Shown piece after piece: positions 33,626-43,105 of a stretch of 64,000 bases of DNA. This DNA comes from Symmachiella dynata. GTDB taxonomy: Bacteria; Planctomycetota; Planctomycetia; Planctomycetales; Planctomycetaceae. Where the stretch lies: positions 7,492,001-7,556,000 of the forward strand of contig NZ_CP036276.1 in NCBI RefSeq assembly GCF_007747995.1, written 5' to 3'. Position numbers and translations under genes: made by a program. Each line of letters begins with the position of its first letter. Positions within the stretch are counted from its first letter, which is position 1. The notes under the pieces were generated by a model that made no database searches, was not told where the DNA came from, and saw nothing but the letters and a program-made list of their open reading frames with translations.

Positions 33626-34633
33626 ATGTTCGTCGACGAAGTGATCATCTATGCCAAAGCCGGAGACGGCGGCGACGGGTGTCCCAGCTTCCGTCGGGAA
33701 TCGAAGGTGCCACGGGGAGGTCCGGATGGCGGCGATGGTGGTGATGGCGGGAGCGTTATCGTCCAGGCTGAGGAAAACGTCAACAGCCTCGCGAATATCG
33801 CCGGCCATCGGCATTGGAACGCCGAACGGGGCGGTCATGGCGAGGGGAAACTCCGCACGGGCCGCAAAGGCAAGGACGCGATCATTCTCGTGCCTCCCGG
33901 GACGCTGGTCCGCGACTTGGCGCGGGGACATCTGCTCCGCGACCTGAAAGAGGTGGGCGATTCGGTCATTATCGCCAAAGGAGGCCGAGGGGGACGGGGC
34001 AACAAGCATTTCGCCACGGCCGTACATCGTGCTCCACGCGAATTCGAACCGGGTACAGTGGGAGAAGAGCGCAAAGTCACGCTGGAGTTGAAGGTGATCG
34101 CCGATGTGGGTTTGATCGGCAAACCGAATGCCGGCAAATCAACGCTACTCAGCCGACTCTCCCGCGCGCATCCGGAAATCGCCAATTATCCCTTTACGAC
34201 GAAATTCCCCAATCTGGGTCAGGTCCGCGTTGGTTTTGATCGGCAGTTTGTCGTGGCTGATATCCCGGGACTGATCGAAGGGGCGCATAGCGGCGTGGGC
34301 TTGGGGCACGAGTTCCTCAAGCATGTGGAACGCACAAAGATTCTGGTGCATTTGATCGAACCGGACCCGCAGGACCAAACGGATCCGTTCGACAACTACC
34401 GGCAGATCCACGATGAATTGCGTCTCTACGATGCGACGTTGATCGAACGCCCGGAAATTATCGTCGTCTCGAAGTGCGAACTGCCCGGCGCAGCGGAGTT
34501 GGCCGAATTGATGAGCGAAGAGCTTGGCAAACCGGTCCTGCAACTCTCGGCGGTGACCGGCAAGGGGTTGCCAGAGCTGATTCAAACCATTCTCGCAACC
34601 ATGGACGCGAATGACGACAACGACGCCTTCTGA
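33626..34633 (+). CDS. obg: GTPase Obg/CgtA
   Basis: 335 residues. The N-terminal Obg fold is glycine-rich (AGDGGDGCPSFRRE, GGPDGGDGGDGGSVI). The G domain follows, with the P-loop GKPNAGKST near residue 165, the G2/G3 region (FVVADIPGLIEGAHSGVGLG), and SKCEL in place of the usual N/TKxD. The charged tail is short and there is no OCT domain. It acts on the large ribosomal subunit in its assembly and in stress control. Usually beside rplU/rpmA, but here it follows lnt. It converges on the minus-strand oxidase cluster, with 31 bases between stops. Confidence 0.96.
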   Translation: MFVDEVIIYAKAGDGGDGCPSFRRESKVPRGGPDGGDGGDGGSVIVQAEENVNSLANIAGHRHWNAERGGHGEGKLRTGRKGKDAIILVPPGTLVRDLARGHLLRDLKEVGDSVIIAKGGRGGRGNKHFATAVHRAPREFEPGTVGEERKVTLELKVIADVGLIGKPNAGKSTLLSRLSRAHPEIANYPFTTKFPNLGQVRVGFDRQFVVADIPGLIEGAHSGVGLGHEFLKHVERTKILVHLIEPDPQDQTDPFDNYRQIHDELRLYDATLIERPEIIVVSKCELPGAAELAELMSEELGKPVLQLSAVTGKGLPELIQTILATMDANDDNDAF

Positions 34634-34664
34634 GCGTACCTGTCGGTGAATCCGATTGCGAAGG

Positions 34665-35399
34665 TTACGGTGTGGGCAGGGCCATGGGGATTGCGACGGT
34701 CGGGCTGTCGCAGACGGGGCAATGGTCGGTGGCGGGTTGGTCCCAGTAGCCGGTTCCCCGATACACGGCTGATACGCCGGTCAGGATGACGCAGACAGCG
34801 GCGATCTTGAGCAAGCGGGTCCGTGCGGCGACGCTGAGCGCGGTTGCACCGGCACCGGTCAGCACCATGATCGGTATCGTGCCGGCGCCAAAAACAGCCA
34901 TCAGTGCCATTCCGCCGGACATGGTTCCCAAGCTGGCAGCGAGGGCCAGAAATGCGTAGACCAATCCGCACGGGAGGAAGCCGGTGAGCAAACCGGCGAT
35001 GAAGACATTCCAAAGTCCGGGTGCCGTCAAGAATGATCCAAAGAATGAACGGGCCAAACAGGTCGCGCTCTTGGTGTGCGATTTTCTCCAGACCGGGAGC
35101 CAACCGGCGGAATGAAACCCTTGGACGACGAGCAACACGCCGGCCACGATTGAGAGTATCGCCTGCACATTCACCAATCCGCTGTCGGAGTGGTTCAACC
35201 GCACGCCGAGAAATCCGACCACCGCACCGGCGAATGTGTAGGTGAAAATTCGGCCCAGGCTATAAATCAACTGTCGGCCGAGATTGTTTCTCCAGCTTGT
35301 CGCTCCCATGCCAATCGACAGCGCAAACCCCCCGCACATGCCGACGCAGTGCGACGAGCCTAAGAATCCCGCCAGAAATATCAGCGGCCATTCCATCAT
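34665..35399 (-). CDS. TauE/SafE-like (DsbD-type) membrane protein of the cbb3 cluster
   Basis: 244 residues from ATG 35399, which overlaps the TGA of the preceding gene. Six or so membrane helices; the first carries FLGSSHCVGMCGGF, and a second half-repeat has TGFLPCGLVYAFLALA. Members with HCVGMCGG are regularly found in cbb3 oxidase clusters beside the copper ATPase and are thought to help with copper or haem delivery. A C-terminal Cys pair (DHCPVCDSP) may bind metal. Last gene of the oxidase cluster. Confidence 0.85.
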   Translation of the reverse strand: MMEWPLIFLAGFLGSSHCVGMCGGFALSIGMGATSWRNNLGRQLIYSLGRIFTYTFAGAVVGFLGVRLNHSDSGLVNVQAILSIVAGVLLVVQGFHSAGWLPVWRKSHTKSATCLARSFFGSFLTAPGLWNVFIAGLLTGFLPCGLVYAFLALAASLGTMSGGMALMAVFGAGTIPIMVLTGAGATALSVAARTRLLKIAAVCVILTGVSAVYRGTGYWDQPATDHCPVCDSPTVAIPMALPTP

Positions 35400-35845
35400 C
35401 CGTAGGACTGCTCCCGTGTAATTTCTAGGCAGGCATTTCGCGACTGGAGTTGTGCCGACTCGAATTCTGGTTTCTGAATCATAACCCACGCGGCAAACAC
35501 AAATCCGCCGACAATATGCAGCAGCACGATTAACAGGCCCACACCGACGATCGTCTGAATTCCATCATCCATGCGCTTCTTGGAACGAGAGAACTTGGTC
35601 GAGATCACGCCGCACACCCAACCCCAATGCATCATGACGTGCAATAAAATGCCAAGCCCCAAGGCGCACAAGATTCCGAATTGAATGCTCAACCAATGGC
35701 CATAGGTCGCTCCCCAGAGCAGCCAGCCGTTGGCGTTGGCCGGTGGAGGAAACACGAATTGGGTGATCGCAGAGACAGCGGCCAGGCAGAGGAACAGCAC
35801 CATCAACAATGTGTCGAGCCAGAAGTTAAAAATCGTCTTGGACAT
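35396..35845 (-). CDS. membrane protein with conserved His, DUF4405-like, cbb3 cluster
   Basis: 149 residues with three or four helices. His residues in WGATYGHWLSIQ, LLHVMMHWGWVCG and LLHIVGGF have the spacing of di-haem b-type membrane cytochromes (DUF4405/cytochrome b561-like). It could relay electrons or help assemble the oxidase. It overlaps the downstream SafE-like gene by 4 bases and lies 60 bases after the copper ATPase stop. The haem role is an inference from the His pattern. Confidence 0.75.
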   Translation of the reverse strand: MSKTIFNFWLDTLLMVLFLCLAAVSAITQFVFPPPANANGWLLWGATYGHWLSIQFGILCALGLGILLHVMMHWGWVCGVISTKFSRSKKRMDDGIQTIVGVGLLIVLLHIVGGFVFAAWVMIQKPEFESAQLQSRNACLEITREQSYG

Positions 35846-35905
35846 GTGATTTGTGTATCAGTTGTTTTGAAAGTGATATTGGGTTCTCGCTGTGGAGGAA
35901 CCGGT

Positions 35906-38122
35906 TTATACGGGCGTCATTGCCTTTTCGGGCATGGGACCGGTCGGCGTATCGTCGGCCAAAGCAGCGTCCTGAATTGCCCCATAAGCGACCTGTGATG
36001 ATGAGTGATCACCGCCACTTGGGGATGCCGCGTAGTTGAGACGCAAGGAATTCGTAATCACGAAAAAACTACTCCCGGCCATTAACACGGCGGCCCAGGC
36101 GGGGTTTAAGAGGCCGCAGCAGGCCAGCCCGACTCCCACCGTATTGTACCCGACCGCCCAGGCGAGGTTCTGCCGGATGATGCGGACAGTTTGCCGCGAC
36201 AGTTGTAGGATCCAAGGAATACTGGCCAAATCATCGCCCAGCAAGCAGACAGCGGCCGCCTCGCGCGACACATCAGCGCCGCAGCCCAAGGCAATGCCCA
36301 CATCGGATGCGGCCAAGGCGGGTGCGTCGTTGATTCCATCGCCGACCATGGCGACCGGACCGATGTCTCGCTGGGCGGCGGTGATGGCGGCGACCTTGTC
36401 TTCCGGCAGGAGTTCGGCTTGTACGTTGAGCGACAGTTGTTGCGACAACGTTTGCCCACGCGCTGCGTGATCCCCGGTGAGCACGCCGACATCGAGTCCT
36501 TGACTGGCAAGTGCTGCAACCACTTGTCGAGCATTTAAGCGCAAGGATTCGTCGAAAAGAAACACGCCGCGAATCTCTCCCCCCCAACCGACGTAGGTCA
36601 TCGGAGCATCGTTTTGATTCGTGTTGCGAATTTGCTCCTCCAGCGAGGCGCTCAGCGTCAGTCCCCGCTCAAGCAGGAAGCGCAAGCTGCCCAGATAGCA
36701 ATCGCTGTCCGAGGCATCAATGCGGCCCACGACTCCGCGTCCGGCCAGGGATTGAATGCGATCCTGGGCATGCGGTGTGGAATTCACGTTGGCGAATTCA
36801 ATGATTGCTGCGCTCAGCGCGTGTGTGGACGATGCGGCAAGAATGGCGGCGCGGTGCAGTATGAGTTCCCGGTCCCCTGCGTAAAGGAATTTTGAAACCG
36901 GCAGGCAACCGGTCGTCAAGGTGCCGGTCTTGTCGAAGCGAATCGCCCGCACGCCGGCGAGTTGTTCCATCGCCATTCCACTGCGAAACAACACATGCGC
37001 TCGCGCTGCTGTTCCCATGGCCGCCCAGACCGCCAACGGCGTCGCCAGGCCCAGCGCGCAAGGACAGGCGATCAAGACAACTGACAACCCCGCCAGCAAA
37101 CCACGGTCCCAGGAATAACTGAGTCCGTGATAGAGACAGGCTGCCGTTGCCACGACGATCATCACCGGAAAAAACCAACCTGACAAGGTATCAGCCAAGC
37201 GTTGATACCGCCCTTTGCTGAGCCGGGCTTGGCGAACGAATTCAATCAGTCGGCTCAATGTGCCGACGCCCGCCGGCGATGTGACTGCGATCAAGACATC
37301 ACCATCCAGGTTGAGCGTTCCTCCCAACACGGAGTCGCCAACCTGTTTTTCCACAGGGCGGACTTCACCGGTCAGCACCTGTTCGTCGACCGAAGTTTCA
37401 TTTTGCAGAAGACGGCCATCCACGGGAAAACGCTCACCCGGCAGAACGCGCAGCGCGTCATTGATGGCGACTTCGGACACCGGGACGGTCCGCACTTCAC
37501 CGTTGTGGATCAGACGCACGGTTTCGGGGATCAGTTTCTCCAGGGCGTCTAAAGCGGTGGTGGCTTTCAGACGTCCGGCCGCCTCCAGCCACCGTCCCAG
37601 GGTGACCATTACCAGCACCATGCAGCCGACTTCGAAATAGACGTGCCCTTCTCCGCGAAACACCGAAACGCCGGAATAAAGGTAAGCAGCCGCCACGCCT
37701 GTGACCAGTAGCAAATCGGTCGACAAGACACGGCGCTGTAGATTGTCGAGGGCGTTTTCTGCCAGCGGGATGCCCAGCAAGAAAAGCACCGGTAATGCGC
37801 AAATCAGACAGATGTAGCGGAACAGGTCGGCCAGTGATCCGGCCAATGGTTCGCTGGGATTGACATCGTAAACGTCGTAGGTCCACAGCGCCATGGTAAA
37901 GACCATCACGTTCATCGTGAAGAAGATGGCGACCCCCAGTCGGGTCAGCGTCCAGCGCACCGCTCCCTCGTCGTTGCGTTCCTGCGTGACTGCAGCGGCA
38001 AATCGACAGCCGAAACAACAATAGCGCGGCTCAGTGTCGTCCTCCTCCGGCCGGTGCGAGCCCCACCAAGGATCCGGAACGGGCAGTCCACAAAACTCGC
38101 AGGCGTTCCGAGGATCGGTCAT
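35906..38122 (-). CDS. ccoI: copper-transporting P1B-type ATPase, CcoI-like
   Basis: 738 residues from ATG 38122, overlapping the upstream stop by 4 bases. The N-terminus has Cys8-x2-Cys11 and Cys35-Cys36-x2-Cys39 (YCCFGCRF), the metal-binding domain typical of CcoI-type pumps; no classical HMA domain follows. The CPC metal channel is at 353-355 ([12 protein letters not shown]), the phosphorylation site Asp397 in RFDKTGTLT, and the hinge in [11 protein letters not shown]. About eight membrane helices. In cbb3 clusters this pump exports copper to the periplasm for the CuB centre of CcoN. Its location fits. Confidence 0.94.
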   Translation of the reverse strand: MTDPRNACEFCGLPVPDPWWGSHRPEEDDTEPRYCCFGCRFAAAVTQERNDEGAVRWTLTRLGVAIFFTMNVMVFTMALWTYDVYDVNPSEPLAGSLADLFRYICLICALPVLFLLGIPLAENALDNLQRRVLSTDLLLVTGVAAAYLYSGVSVFRGEGHVYFEVGCMVLVMVTLGRWLEAAGRLKATTALDALEKLIPETVRLIHNGEVRTVPVSEVAINDALRVLPGERFPVDGRLLQNETSVDEQVLTGEVRPVEKQVGDSVLGGTLNLDGDVLIAVTSPAGVGTLSRLIEFVRQARLSKGRYQRLADTLSGWFFPVMIVVATAACLYHGLSYSWDRGLLAGLSVVLIACPCALGLATPLAVWAAMGTAARAHVLFRSGMAMEQLAGVRAIRFDKTGTLTTGCLPVSKFLYAGDRELILHRAAILAASSTHALSAAIIEFANVNSTPHAQDRIQSLAGRGVVGRIDASDSDCYLGSLRFLLERGLTLSASLEEQIRNTNQNDAPMTYVGWGGEIRGVFLFDESLRLNARQVVAALASQGLDVGVLTGDHAARGQTLSQQLSLNVQAELLPEDKVAAITAAQRDIGPVAMVGDGINDAPALAASDVGIALGCGADVSREAAAVCLLGDDLASIPWILQLSRQTVRIIRQNLAWAVGYNTVGVGLACCGLLNPAWAAVLMAGSSFFVITNSLRLNYAASPSGGDHSSSQVAYGAIQDAALADDTPTGPMPEKAMTPV

Positions 38123-38316
38123 GGCGGCGAGAGCACTTCCGTCTGCATGTTCGGCAGAAAATAGGTGACGGCGTAGTACACGATGAAACACCAAAACAGC
38201 ACCCAAAGCAACCGCACATACCAGGGGATGGCATTGCCGGTGTAATGGTGATAGCGCTGTTCTTGTTCGACGGATTTATCGGGAAGTTCGACGGATTTAT
38301 TGGGAAGGTCGGACAT
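38119..38316 (-). CDS. small single-pass membrane protein of the cbb3 cluster
   Basis: 65 residues from ATG 38316 (AGGAAG six bases upstream). The soluble N-terminus contains a near-exact duplication ([14 protein letters not shown]), encoded by a 21-base tandem repeat. The motif [19 protein letters not shown] then leads into one helix, ending in YFLPNMQTE. Its position between ccoO and ccoI is that of the CcoQ/CcoH-type small subunits, but the sequence is not close to either. Probably an assembly or stability factor. Confidence 0.75.
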   Translation of the reverse strand: MSDLPNKSVELPDKSVEQEQRYHHYTGNAIPWYVRLLWVLFWCFIVYYAVTYFLPNMQTEVLSPP

Positions 38317-38326
38317 GCTCAACTTC

Positions 38327-38668
38327 CTAAGTCAGATTGTGATCCGGAGCATTTGCGATTGGGGTATGCTGCTGTTGTGCTTCGTCTAGGCGTTGTTCGG
38401 TCTGCAGCATCGTATACTTGGGGCGTTCGACGTCTGTAAACATCCCTTGCGCCATACCCCAGCACAGCAGACAGAAAAACCCCAACCCGGCCAGCAAGTA
38501 GTTCATGATCGGCGAAATCGCGAATACGCCGTCGGAACTGCTGCGGAACAAGGCAATGAATTCAATGAACTTGGTTCCAAAGCCCCACAAACTGGGGACG
38601 AGAATCACCACGGCCAGTATGCAGGTGATGATGAATTGTCGCCGGGAGTTCGTACCTGTTGATTTCAT
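38327..38668 (-). CDS. two-helix membrane protein of the cbb3 cluster
   Basis: 113 residues. Helices at about 10-32 (FIITCILAVVILVPSLWGFG) and 53-76 (MNYLLAGLGFFCLLCWGMAQ) flank a loop ending in SPIMNY. The C-terminal tail is soluble. The start overlaps the ccoO stop by 4 bases. I do not know a named family; conservation of position within the oxidase cluster argues for a structural or assembly role. Confidence 0.75.
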   Translation of the reverse strand: MKSTGTNSRRQFIITCILAVVILVPSLWGFGTKFIEFIALFRSSSDGVFAISPIMNYLLAGLGFFCLLCWGMAQGMFTDVERPKYTMLQTEQRLDEAQQQHTPIANAPDHNLT

Positions 38669-39360
38669 GATTCGTCCTCCTCTTCCTCTTCGACCACGAT
38701 CTCCGGAGCCGGTTCGTATTGCTCATACATAGGATAGCTTTCCAGCCACGATCCGAGCCATTGGACGTAAGTGATGATGGCCAGACCACGACGGGTGGGA
38801 CGATCGGGCGAGCCGTCGAAAAACCAGGGATATTCCGGCATCGGTGAATTTTCCGAAAGATCGCGCGGCCGAAAGAAATGTACCGCATGCCAATCGTTGG
38901 AGCGCCGGCCCCCTTCGCGGGACAAATCGGGACCGACACGCCGCGTGCCGAACATCACCGGCATCTGCAGCACGTTTTGATACTCTTCTTGTTTGGAAAC
39001 CGGTCCCCAGCGTTCCTCTTCGTTCGAGACCGGACGGATAAACTGGCTGTGGCAGTGCCAACACCCTTCGCCAACATAGAGTTTGCGTCCCAGCAGCAGT
39101 GCCTCGGCGCACTTTTCGTTCAGCCAGGCGTCTTGATCCGCGATGTCTTTGGGCGGTTCCCCGTAAGCGGCCTTGAATGATTCGGGATACCGCGCGGCGA
39201 GATCTTCGAATTGGTACCGCAGGTTTCCATTCACCAATCCTTCGACCGGCGTCGGTTCTTCTTGGTACATCAACACCGGCACAACTGCGTTGGAGACAAA
39301 CGCAATTCCGAAAAAGAAAAGGCCGGCAATGAGCAAAACGCCCGATTTGCTTTCAAACAT
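38665..39360 (-). CDS. ccoO: cbb3-type cytochrome c oxidase subunit II (CcoO-like)
   Basis: 231 residues. One N-terminal anchor helix (about 8-30) is followed by a monohaem cytochrome c domain. The haem-binding motif is Cys100-x2-Cys103-His104 in GEGCWHCHSQFIRPVSNEE, the CcoO/FixO signature. A candidate axial Met lies in SPMPEYPW. The acidic tail EEEEEDES is unusual. It passes electrons from the CcoP-like cytochrome to CcoN. The gene follows ccoN after 79 bases. Confidence 0.94.
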   Translation of the reverse strand: MFESKSGVLLIAGLFFFGIAFVSNAVVPVLMYQEEPTPVEGLVNGNLRYQFEDLAARYPESFKAAYGEPPKDIADQDAWLNEKCAEALLLGRKLYVGEGCWHCHSQFIRPVSNEEERWGPVSKQEEYQNVLQMPVMFGTRRVGPDLSREGGRRSNDWHAVHFFRPRDLSENSPMPEYPWFFDGSPDRPTRRGLAIITYVQWLGSWLESYPMYEQYEPAPEIVVEEEEEDES

Positions 39361-39439
39361 TTCCTAGCTAGTCCTTCACACGGGAAGTCACACCACGGCC
39401 GTCATATAAAACCGGGATTTTGTTAGGGTCTGATTCCAA

Positions 39440-40819
39440 CTATGCCGTTTGCGTCTTTGCAGACTGCAACGTTTTGCGGAGGTTATACAACAACACCAAT
39501 TGACCGGCGAACATTCCTAAGCCGGCAAAGACACGCAACGTCCAAAATGGGAATGAAGCAGTAATAGAAGCATCCCACGGCTGTAACGACGCCCAAAAGT
39601 AACCTTGGAACAATCCCGCCAACGTCAGATCGCCAACCATGACCGTGAGGCTGACGGTAGAGAGCCAATAATGCCATTCGCACAGCTTGCGGCTATACCA
39701 TTCCACACCCAACAGGCGGGGGAACAGATAGGTCATGATGCCGAACAACCACATACTGAAGACGCCGAACATCACCATATGGGCATGGCCCACGACCCAG
39801 TCGGTAAAGTGAATGACCTGTTGAAAGGTCAACGTGGTTTGCATCGAGCATTGCAAACAGGTCAAAAAGTAAAACACCATGCCGGTATAAAAATAGCGCA
39901 CCGGAAGGTTCGTGACGACCATTCGTCCTGATCCTTTGAGCGTGCCGAAGAAGTTGATCACGACTGTGGTGACCACCAACTCAACGGCAACCGTCGACAT
40001 GATTGCCCCATACTGCAGGAACATGGGGATTGGCGTATACAGAAAGTGGTGGATGCCGTTGAGCGGATAGAAAAATGCCAGCCCCCAGAATCCGACCAGT
40101 GACAGTCCGTGACTCCAGATCGGCTTTTGCAACAAAATCGGCACAAAATAGTACATCAACCCCCAACCCAAGGGAGTCACGAACAGTCCCACCAAGTCAT
40201 GAATGAATAGGCCGCCCACCGCACCGGCGCTTGTGCCAGCGACGAAGTATTGGGGAACAAAGTTGCCCATCGCATAGGTCATGAATGTCCAGACAAATGC
40301 GGCCAAGAAGTACCACAAGGTGACATACATCGGCCCTTTGACCTGCAGAATGGGGGTCATGAAGTTAATCGCGACCAGCAACAGTCCCAGTTGTGCGGCC
40401 GGATCGATCCAGACCGGGGTTTCTCCCCATTCCAGCCCTTGTGCTTCGCCGAAAATAATCCCGACGGCTGTCGCGCCGACGACGAGTTGCCACGCGACAA
40501 AAATCGTGTAAGACAACCAGCGGCTTTGCACAGGTCGCAACGTCAACCGCGGCACAGACCAATGTAGCGCTCCTAAAAATGCGTTGGCCAAAAAACCGTA
40601 GGCGATGGCATTGGTATGCAGCATGCGCCACCGGCCGGGCGAGAGGAGCTCGATTCCGTTGAGGGGATTCCACTGCACCAATTGCAGCGCCATCAACAAA
40701 CCGGCCAGCATGGCAGCTGTCATAAACGTGAGCGCCGCGTAGAAATACCAACAGACCAGTTGCGTTTCCACCAGGGGCCCGCTGAACTCGGCTTCCTCGT
40801 GTTTTACCACCTCACTCAT
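39440..40819 (-). CDS. ccoN: cbb3-type cytochrome c oxidase catalytic subunit I (CcoN)
   Basis: 459 residues from ATG 40819, overlapping the upstream stop by 4 bases. About twelve helices. The expected ligands are present: His68 in MLHTNAIAYG (low-spin haem), His207 in LFIHDLVGLF, and His257-His258 in NGIHHFLYT (CuB). Tyr251, six residues before the His pair, matches the cross-linked Tyr of the cbb3 class. HFTDWVVGHAHMVMFG supplies the helix-X histidines. It reduces oxygen to water with high affinity. The Asp after His207, where most CcoN have Asn, is a small oddity. Confidence 0.95.
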   Translation of the reverse strand: MSEVVKHEEAEFSGPLVETQLVCWYFYAALTFMTAAMLAGLLMALQLVQWNPLNGIELLSPGRWRMLHTNAIAYGFLANAFLGALHWSVPRLTLRPVQSRWLSYTIFVAWQLVVGATAVGIIFGEAQGLEWGETPVWIDPAAQLGLLLVAINFMTPILQVKGPMYVTLWYFLAAFVWTFMTYAMGNFVPQYFVAGTSAGAVGGLFIHDLVGLFVTPLGWGLMYYFVPILLQKPIWSHGLSLVGFWGLAFFYPLNGIHHFLYTPIPMFLQYGAIMSTVAVELVVTTVVINFFGTLKGSGRMVVTNLPVRYFYTGMVFYFLTCLQCSMQTTLTFQQVIHFTDWVVGHAHMVMFGVFSMWLFGIMTYLFPRLLGVEWYSRKLCEWHYWLSTVSLTVMVGDLTLAGLFQGYFWASLQPWDASITASFPFWTLRVFAGLGMFAGQLVLLYNLRKTLQSAKTQTA

Positions 40820-41469
40820 GACTTCTCCGTCGGACGTTGATACGGAACGAACTGGCCCAGGGGATACAAGACCGCGATTGTTAGCCCAAACACAAGATGC
40901 GTGACCGCCGCCACCCACGGCGGAATCAATTCCACAATCCAATTCCCGCCGAATAGTGCCGGCTGTAGCCAGGACAAAATGGCGTAAAAATTAATCAACC
41001 AAACCACGATCGACAGGGCCGCCGCCACGCCGTATCGCATCAGGGTCGACGCATTTTGAGTGAGCCGGGTTAATGCAAGGTAAAACGGCACGCCTAACAA
41101 CATCCCCGTTGCCAAATACAAGCAACAGCCAATGGTCAGAATCAAGCCGTTGCTGACCGTGTAGACCTTCTGAGTCTGGTCAGCTAGCAGTAACGCCTTT
41201 TCACCCAGCGGAAAGGTGAGATAGACGCAAATCAATTCCAGCGGACTTTTGCCAACCAACGGTGCACTGATCACATTGACCAACAAACTCGTGGCGGCTC
41301 CGAAGATCCCCAACATGAATCCGCTGGTCGCATAGTAGGCGGTGTAATAGCCCGTCGGCTGCCACGGAACAGTCGTGTGGGACTGTTCAATTTCCGATTC
41401 GAGTCTTTCAACCCGTTCTTTGAGCTGTTGTAGCTCGGCTTGTTTTTCGTGATCGTCCATGGACGTCAT
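40816..41469 (-). CDS. membrane protein of the cbb3 cluster with N-terminal coiled coil
   Basis: 217 residues. A charged coiled coil (about 6-30, QAELQQLKERVERLESEIEQ) precedes four or five membrane helices with short loops (GFMLGIFGAATSLLVNVIS, GCCLYLATGMLLGVPFYLAL, AVTHLVFGLTIAVLYPLGQF). Not a known oxidase subunit by sequence, but it lies between the dihaem cytochrome and ccoN and overlaps ccoN by 4 bases. Probably anchors the peripheral cytochrome or assists assembly. A second ATG at 41460 is possible. Confidence 0.75.
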   Translation of the reverse strand: MTSMDDHEKQAELQQLKERVERLESEIEQSHTTVPWQPTGYYTAYYATSGFMLGIFGAATSLLVNVISAPLVGKSPLELICVYLTFPLGEKALLLADQTQKVYTVSNGLILTIGCCLYLATGMLLGVPFYLALTRLTQNASTLMRYGVAAALSIVVWLINFYAILSWLQPALFGGNWIVELIPPWVAAVTHLVFGLTIAVLYPLGQFVPYQRPTEKS

Positions 41470-41547
41470 GGCCTCAAAGTTTGGTGACCGGCCGGGCCGG
41501 ATTGTTCATTCCAGTGCAATCTGGTTTCAATCAGTGTTTGGCGTGTT

Positions 41548-42651
41548 CTATTCCTGCGATTGATCATCGGTTTGCGCGTCGTCTTCCTGTGTCCCTTGGG
41601 GATAAGGAGCAAACGTGAATTGGCCGACGGGGGGAACTTGTCCCGATCGCCGTTGTCCCGAGATTTGCAGCACATAGGCCACCAATTTCCAGACCAACTC
41701 GGGGTCCTCGCGTATCTTGGCCGATGTCCCAAACCCCGGCATCGGTGTGCCGTTGATGCCATTGAAGACCCGCCGGTAGACGTCCACCGGTTTCGATCCG
41801 CCGCGCAGCATGCCCGATGTCAAATCGGCCGCCCGGGCAGCGTGTCCCCACATATCTTTTAGCGGCGTTTCGACGTTGGCTGCCGTCTGGCCCCGGCCGT
41901 CGCTGCCGTGACAATTGGCACAGCCGACATCGGGACTGGTGAACAATTCCTTGCCGACAGCCACGTCCTCAGCGGTAAATTCGGGCAACGGCGTTAAGGG
42001 CATCACCTCGGTGAAATGTGCCATTTCCCAGCTCTCGTCGATATAATCCACCAATTCCTGGACGATCTCCGGATCGATTTCCGGCTCATCGGGGTCTGCT
42101 TCTTGTACCAGTTGCGATTCCAATTCGCCGCGCTTGGAAAGAGCGATCACATAGTCGACAACCGCTTCCAAGTCGGCTTTGGGGAGTCGCGCAAACGAGG
42201 GCATTGATGTTCCCGGAATGCCTCGTCGCAATGTATTCAGCAAGTCTTCGCGACGGGGCTTGGAACCGTAGGGGGTTGAAGTGAATTTGAAGATGCCTCG
42301 GCGGTAATCGCGCGGCAGGGGGTAAAGGTACTTTGCCTTGGGGCCGCGACCATCCCCACTGACGCCGTGACATTGCGAGCAGCGCTGCATATAAATTTCC
42401 ATGCCGTGCTGCAACTGCTTTGTGTCAAACGACTCATCACCTAGCATTTTGGGGACTTGCGGCGTTCCACTGTGTGTCCGCAATGCACCCCGAATTTGGA
42501 TGCGCAGCTTTGTATCGAGCTGACTTGTTTCATCGTTCAACTCAAAAACCGGCTCCGCTGCGCGCTCACAACCGCTGACCGCGACCAGCAGCGCAAGCAA
42601 CGAACCGGCCAGCAGTGCGGACCGCGAATTGGGTCGAAAGTTGATACTCAT
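41548..42651 (-). CDS. dihaem cytochrome c lipoprotein, CcoP-like
   Basis: 367 residues from ATG 42651; ATG 42660 and longer frames are open. A lipoprotein signal ends at SGC28 (LLALLVAVSGCERA). Two class I cytochrome c domains follow, with haem motifs at Cys91-x2-Cys94-His (RCSQCHGVSGDGRG) and Cys244-x2-Cys247-His (GCANCHGSDGRGQ). Axial Met candidates are in GTSMPSF and GTPMPGFG. It stands in for CcoP but has a lipid anchor instead of membrane helices. First gene of the cluster, with an FNR-like box ~140 bases upstream. Confidence 0.88.
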   Translation of the reverse strand: MSINFRPNSRSALLAGSLLALLVAVSGCERAAEPVFELNDETSQLDTKLRIQIRGALRTHSGTPQVPKMLGDESFDTKQLQHGMEIYMQRCSQCHGVSGDGRGPKAKYLYPLPRDYRRGIFKFTSTPYGSKPRREDLLNTLRRGIPGTSMPSFARLPKADLEAVVDYVIALSKRGELESQLVQEADPDEPEIDPEIVQELVDYIDESWEMAHFTEVMPLTPLPEFTAEDVAVGKELFTSPDVGCANCHGSDGRGQTAANVETPLKDMWGHAARAADLTSGMLRGGSKPVDVYRRVFNGINGTPMPGFGTSAKIREDPELVWKLVAYVLQISGQRRSGQVPPVGQFTFAPYPQGTQEDDAQTDDQSQE

Positions 42652-42789
42652 CAGTGACATCCGGCAAAAGTAATCAAGGCGGGGCATGCGGGATCGAACC
42701 GGTTGCGAGACTCGGTTCCGGCAATCGGTTGGCAGGGAGTCCCTGTCCCTCTGCGAGGCATTTTGAGGGGTTGTCGCCATTCGCTGCTG

Positions 42790-42803
42790 CCGATTTCGAT
42801 CAA
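42790..42803 (-). promoter_or_regulatory. FNR/CRP-type box upstream of the cbb3 cluster
   Basis: On the minus strand TTGATCGAAATCGG matches the FNR consensus TTGAT-N4-ATCAA at 8 of 10 positions (last two differ). It lies ~140 bases before the first cluster gene. Oxygen-responsive FNR/Anr-type control of cbb3 oxidases is well known elsewhere; here it is a single-site inference. Confidence 0.35.
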
Positions 42804-42871
42804 CCACGGTGCCTCCATTTCTATTCAGTCTGCTCATATGCGGACTCGTCGCAGGCCATAAAATTTAAAAA

Positions 42872-42912
42872 CGAAAAAAGCCCCTGAGGTGCGCGTACGC
42901 TCCTCAGAGGCT
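42872..42912 (-). terminator. rho-independent terminator of the DUF1501/PSCyt1 operon
   Basis: On the minus strand an 11 bp stem (AGCCTCTGAGG / CCTCAGGGGCT) with a 12-base loop is followed by TTTTTTCGTTTTT. It lies ~190 bases after the DUF1501 stop at 43106. Confidence 0.85.
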
Positions 42913-43105
42913 GTCATAGCTCGTATTAGGTGGATGGTTCTGCCTTCGTGACAGAAACATCATCGCTGGATAAATTACCCTGCGGCCGCTGACGAAGTCA
43001 AGGGATAACCCACTCGCAAAATCGCGCCGGAAACACAGTGCCGAATCGGATTGGCGATTTCCGTGTCTCAGAGGCCCGCATAGGGTCCCCATGACTGAAA
43101 CGACG

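Larger units (their letters stand above)
42652..43105. other. intergenic region upstream of the oxidase cluster
   Basis: Besides the FNR-like box and the terminator at 42872-42912, I see no gene. The long minus-strand extension of the cytochrome frame into it has no start signal. Confidence 0.4.
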
